Shown in pieces: positions 5,508 through 6,071 of a stretch of 6,071 nucleotides of DNA (position 1 is the stretch's first letter; each line of letters begins with the position of its first letter). A program made the position numbers and the translations under genes. This DNA is from Dehalococcoidia bacterium (lineage in GTDB: Bacteria; Chloroflexota; Dehalococcoidia; Lucifugimonadales; Lucifugimonadaceae): the NCBI GenBank assembly GCA_028278465.1, contig JANQEF010000111.1, positions 1 to 6,071 of the forward strand. The letters are read 5' to 3'. The notes beneath the pieces were generated by a model. The model ran no database searches. It worked only from the letters and a program-made list of their open reading frames with translations, and was not told the origin of the DNA.

Positions 5508-6071
5508 CTAACCGCTGGCCTTCAACAGACCGCTGAGGTCCAGTCCGTTGAACCACGACTGGAACGACCTGGCGGTCAGATCATTCAGCCTCGCCCGCAT
5601 AGAGGCGATCTTCGACAGCCACTCCTCGATCTCGCCGCGTAGCTGCTCGCGAGTGACCTGCGTGACGTCACCGGTCGCCGCCGCGTTCAGCTGCTCGATC
5701 AGTGGCCGAAGCTCGTGAGTGATGATCTCGTCGATCGCACCCTCAAGCTCCTCGATCGTCTTGCCAAGCTCCTCTTCGGCTGAGAGTTCGAGCTCGTGGA
5801 TGGCCCGAACGACATCTTCCTTCTCCTCCGAGATGTCATGCAGAGACATCTCAAGGCCGTGGATCAGGATGCCGAACTGCTCGACGAGTGCGGAGTGGCG
5901 GACCTCGATCTCTGCATACACAGCGGCGATCTCGGCCTCTATCTGCTCAGCCGCTTCATCGCTCTCGGCTTCCGCGAGAGCGATCTCCAGCTCTGCTATC
6001 GCAGCCTCAAGCTCCTCGGCAGCAACCGCCTTGGCCGCAGCCAGCTGTTCGCGGTGCTCGGCGATCTGGAC
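5508..6071 (-). CDS. acidic coiled-coil protein, N-terminus cut by window edge
   Basis: I do not recognise a family. The frame is open from the window's right edge to TAG at 5508, giving the last 187 residues. A GTG at 5921 is internal, since the same style of sequence continues upstream: EELEEAIAELEAEIALAEAE lies in the first 50 visible residues. Nearly the whole visible part is rich in Glu, Ala and Leu with heptad-like spacing, predicting long coiled coils (for example IEELEGAIDEIITHELRPLI). No signal peptide or membrane helix is seen in this part. The end, RSFQSWFNGLDLSGLLKASG, is different: aromatic and less charged, perhaps a docking tail. It converges on argB across the shared terminator. 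A structural or scaffolding role is possible, but coiled-coil composition alone does not indicate function. Confidence 0.75.
   Translation of the reverse strand, partial: VQIAEHREQLAAAKAVAAEELEAAIAELEIALAEAESDEAAEQIEAEIAAVYAEIEVRHSALVEQFGILIHGLEMSLHDISEEKEDVVRAIHELELSAEEELGKTIEELEGAIDEIITHELRPLIEQLNAAATGDVTQVTREQLRGEIEEWLSKIASMRARLNDLTARSFQSWFNGLDLSGLLKASG

Noticed and set aside
5919..5921. GTG as the start of the coiled-coil gene
   Set aside because: The frame continues open to the window edge with the same coiled-coil composition, so this GTG is an internal valine codon.
5745..6017. Three copies of AAGCTCCTC (5745, 5766, 6009) as a DNA repeat
   Set aside because: They encode the recurrent Glu-Glu-Leu of the coiled coil and are explained by protein composition.
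1..6071. Mobile element, CRISPR, defence or phage genes
   Set aside because: No repeat arrays, terminal inverted repeats, transposase or nuclease motifs were seen on either strand.

Overview
The window looks like ordinary chromosomal sequence from a GC-rich, probably free-living bacterium. The glutamate N-acetyltransferase and acetylglutamate kinase read like those of Chloroflexota (Dehalococcoidia/SAR202-like), but that placement rests on general resemblance only and is tentative. No transposase, integrase, phage gene, CRISPR array, tRNA or rRNA was recognised.

Layout. Left part (55-2567, minus strand): two glycosyltransferase genes, transcribed right to left and separated by 35 bases. The first is a membrane-anchored GT2 (GT-A fold) enzyme; the second is a divergent GT4-like (GT-B fold) enzyme with an acidic tail. 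Together they suggest assembly of a cell-surface polysaccharide or glycolipid. Middle (2568-3303): a divergent intergenic region. It holds several short inverted repeats, a possible 64-residue acidic protein (2936-3130, plus strand), an inverted repeat across that ORF's stop codon, and a consensus extended -10 promoter (3169-3177) for the arginine genes. Right-centre (3304-5433, plus strand): argJ then argB, the first two activities of the cyclic arginine pathway. They are separated by 111 bases that can fold over the argB ribosome-binding site. Right end: a bidirectional hairpin terminator (5454-5481) separates argB from a convergent gene (5508-6071, minus strand). That gene encodes an acidic coiled-coil protein cut off by the window edge.

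How the genes work together. ArgJ moves the acetyl group from N-acetylornithine to glutamate, and ArgB phosphorylates the resulting N-acetylglutamate, so the pair starts and recycles the pathway to ornithine and arginine. argC and argD are not here, so the rest of the pathway is encoded elsewhere. The glycosyltransferases and the coiled-coil gene have no evident link to arginine synthesis. I see no convincing new system. The points most worth a second look are the structured argJ-argB gap, the palindrome at the argJ promoter with the small ORF beside it, and the unusual catalytic motifs of the two glycosyltransferases.
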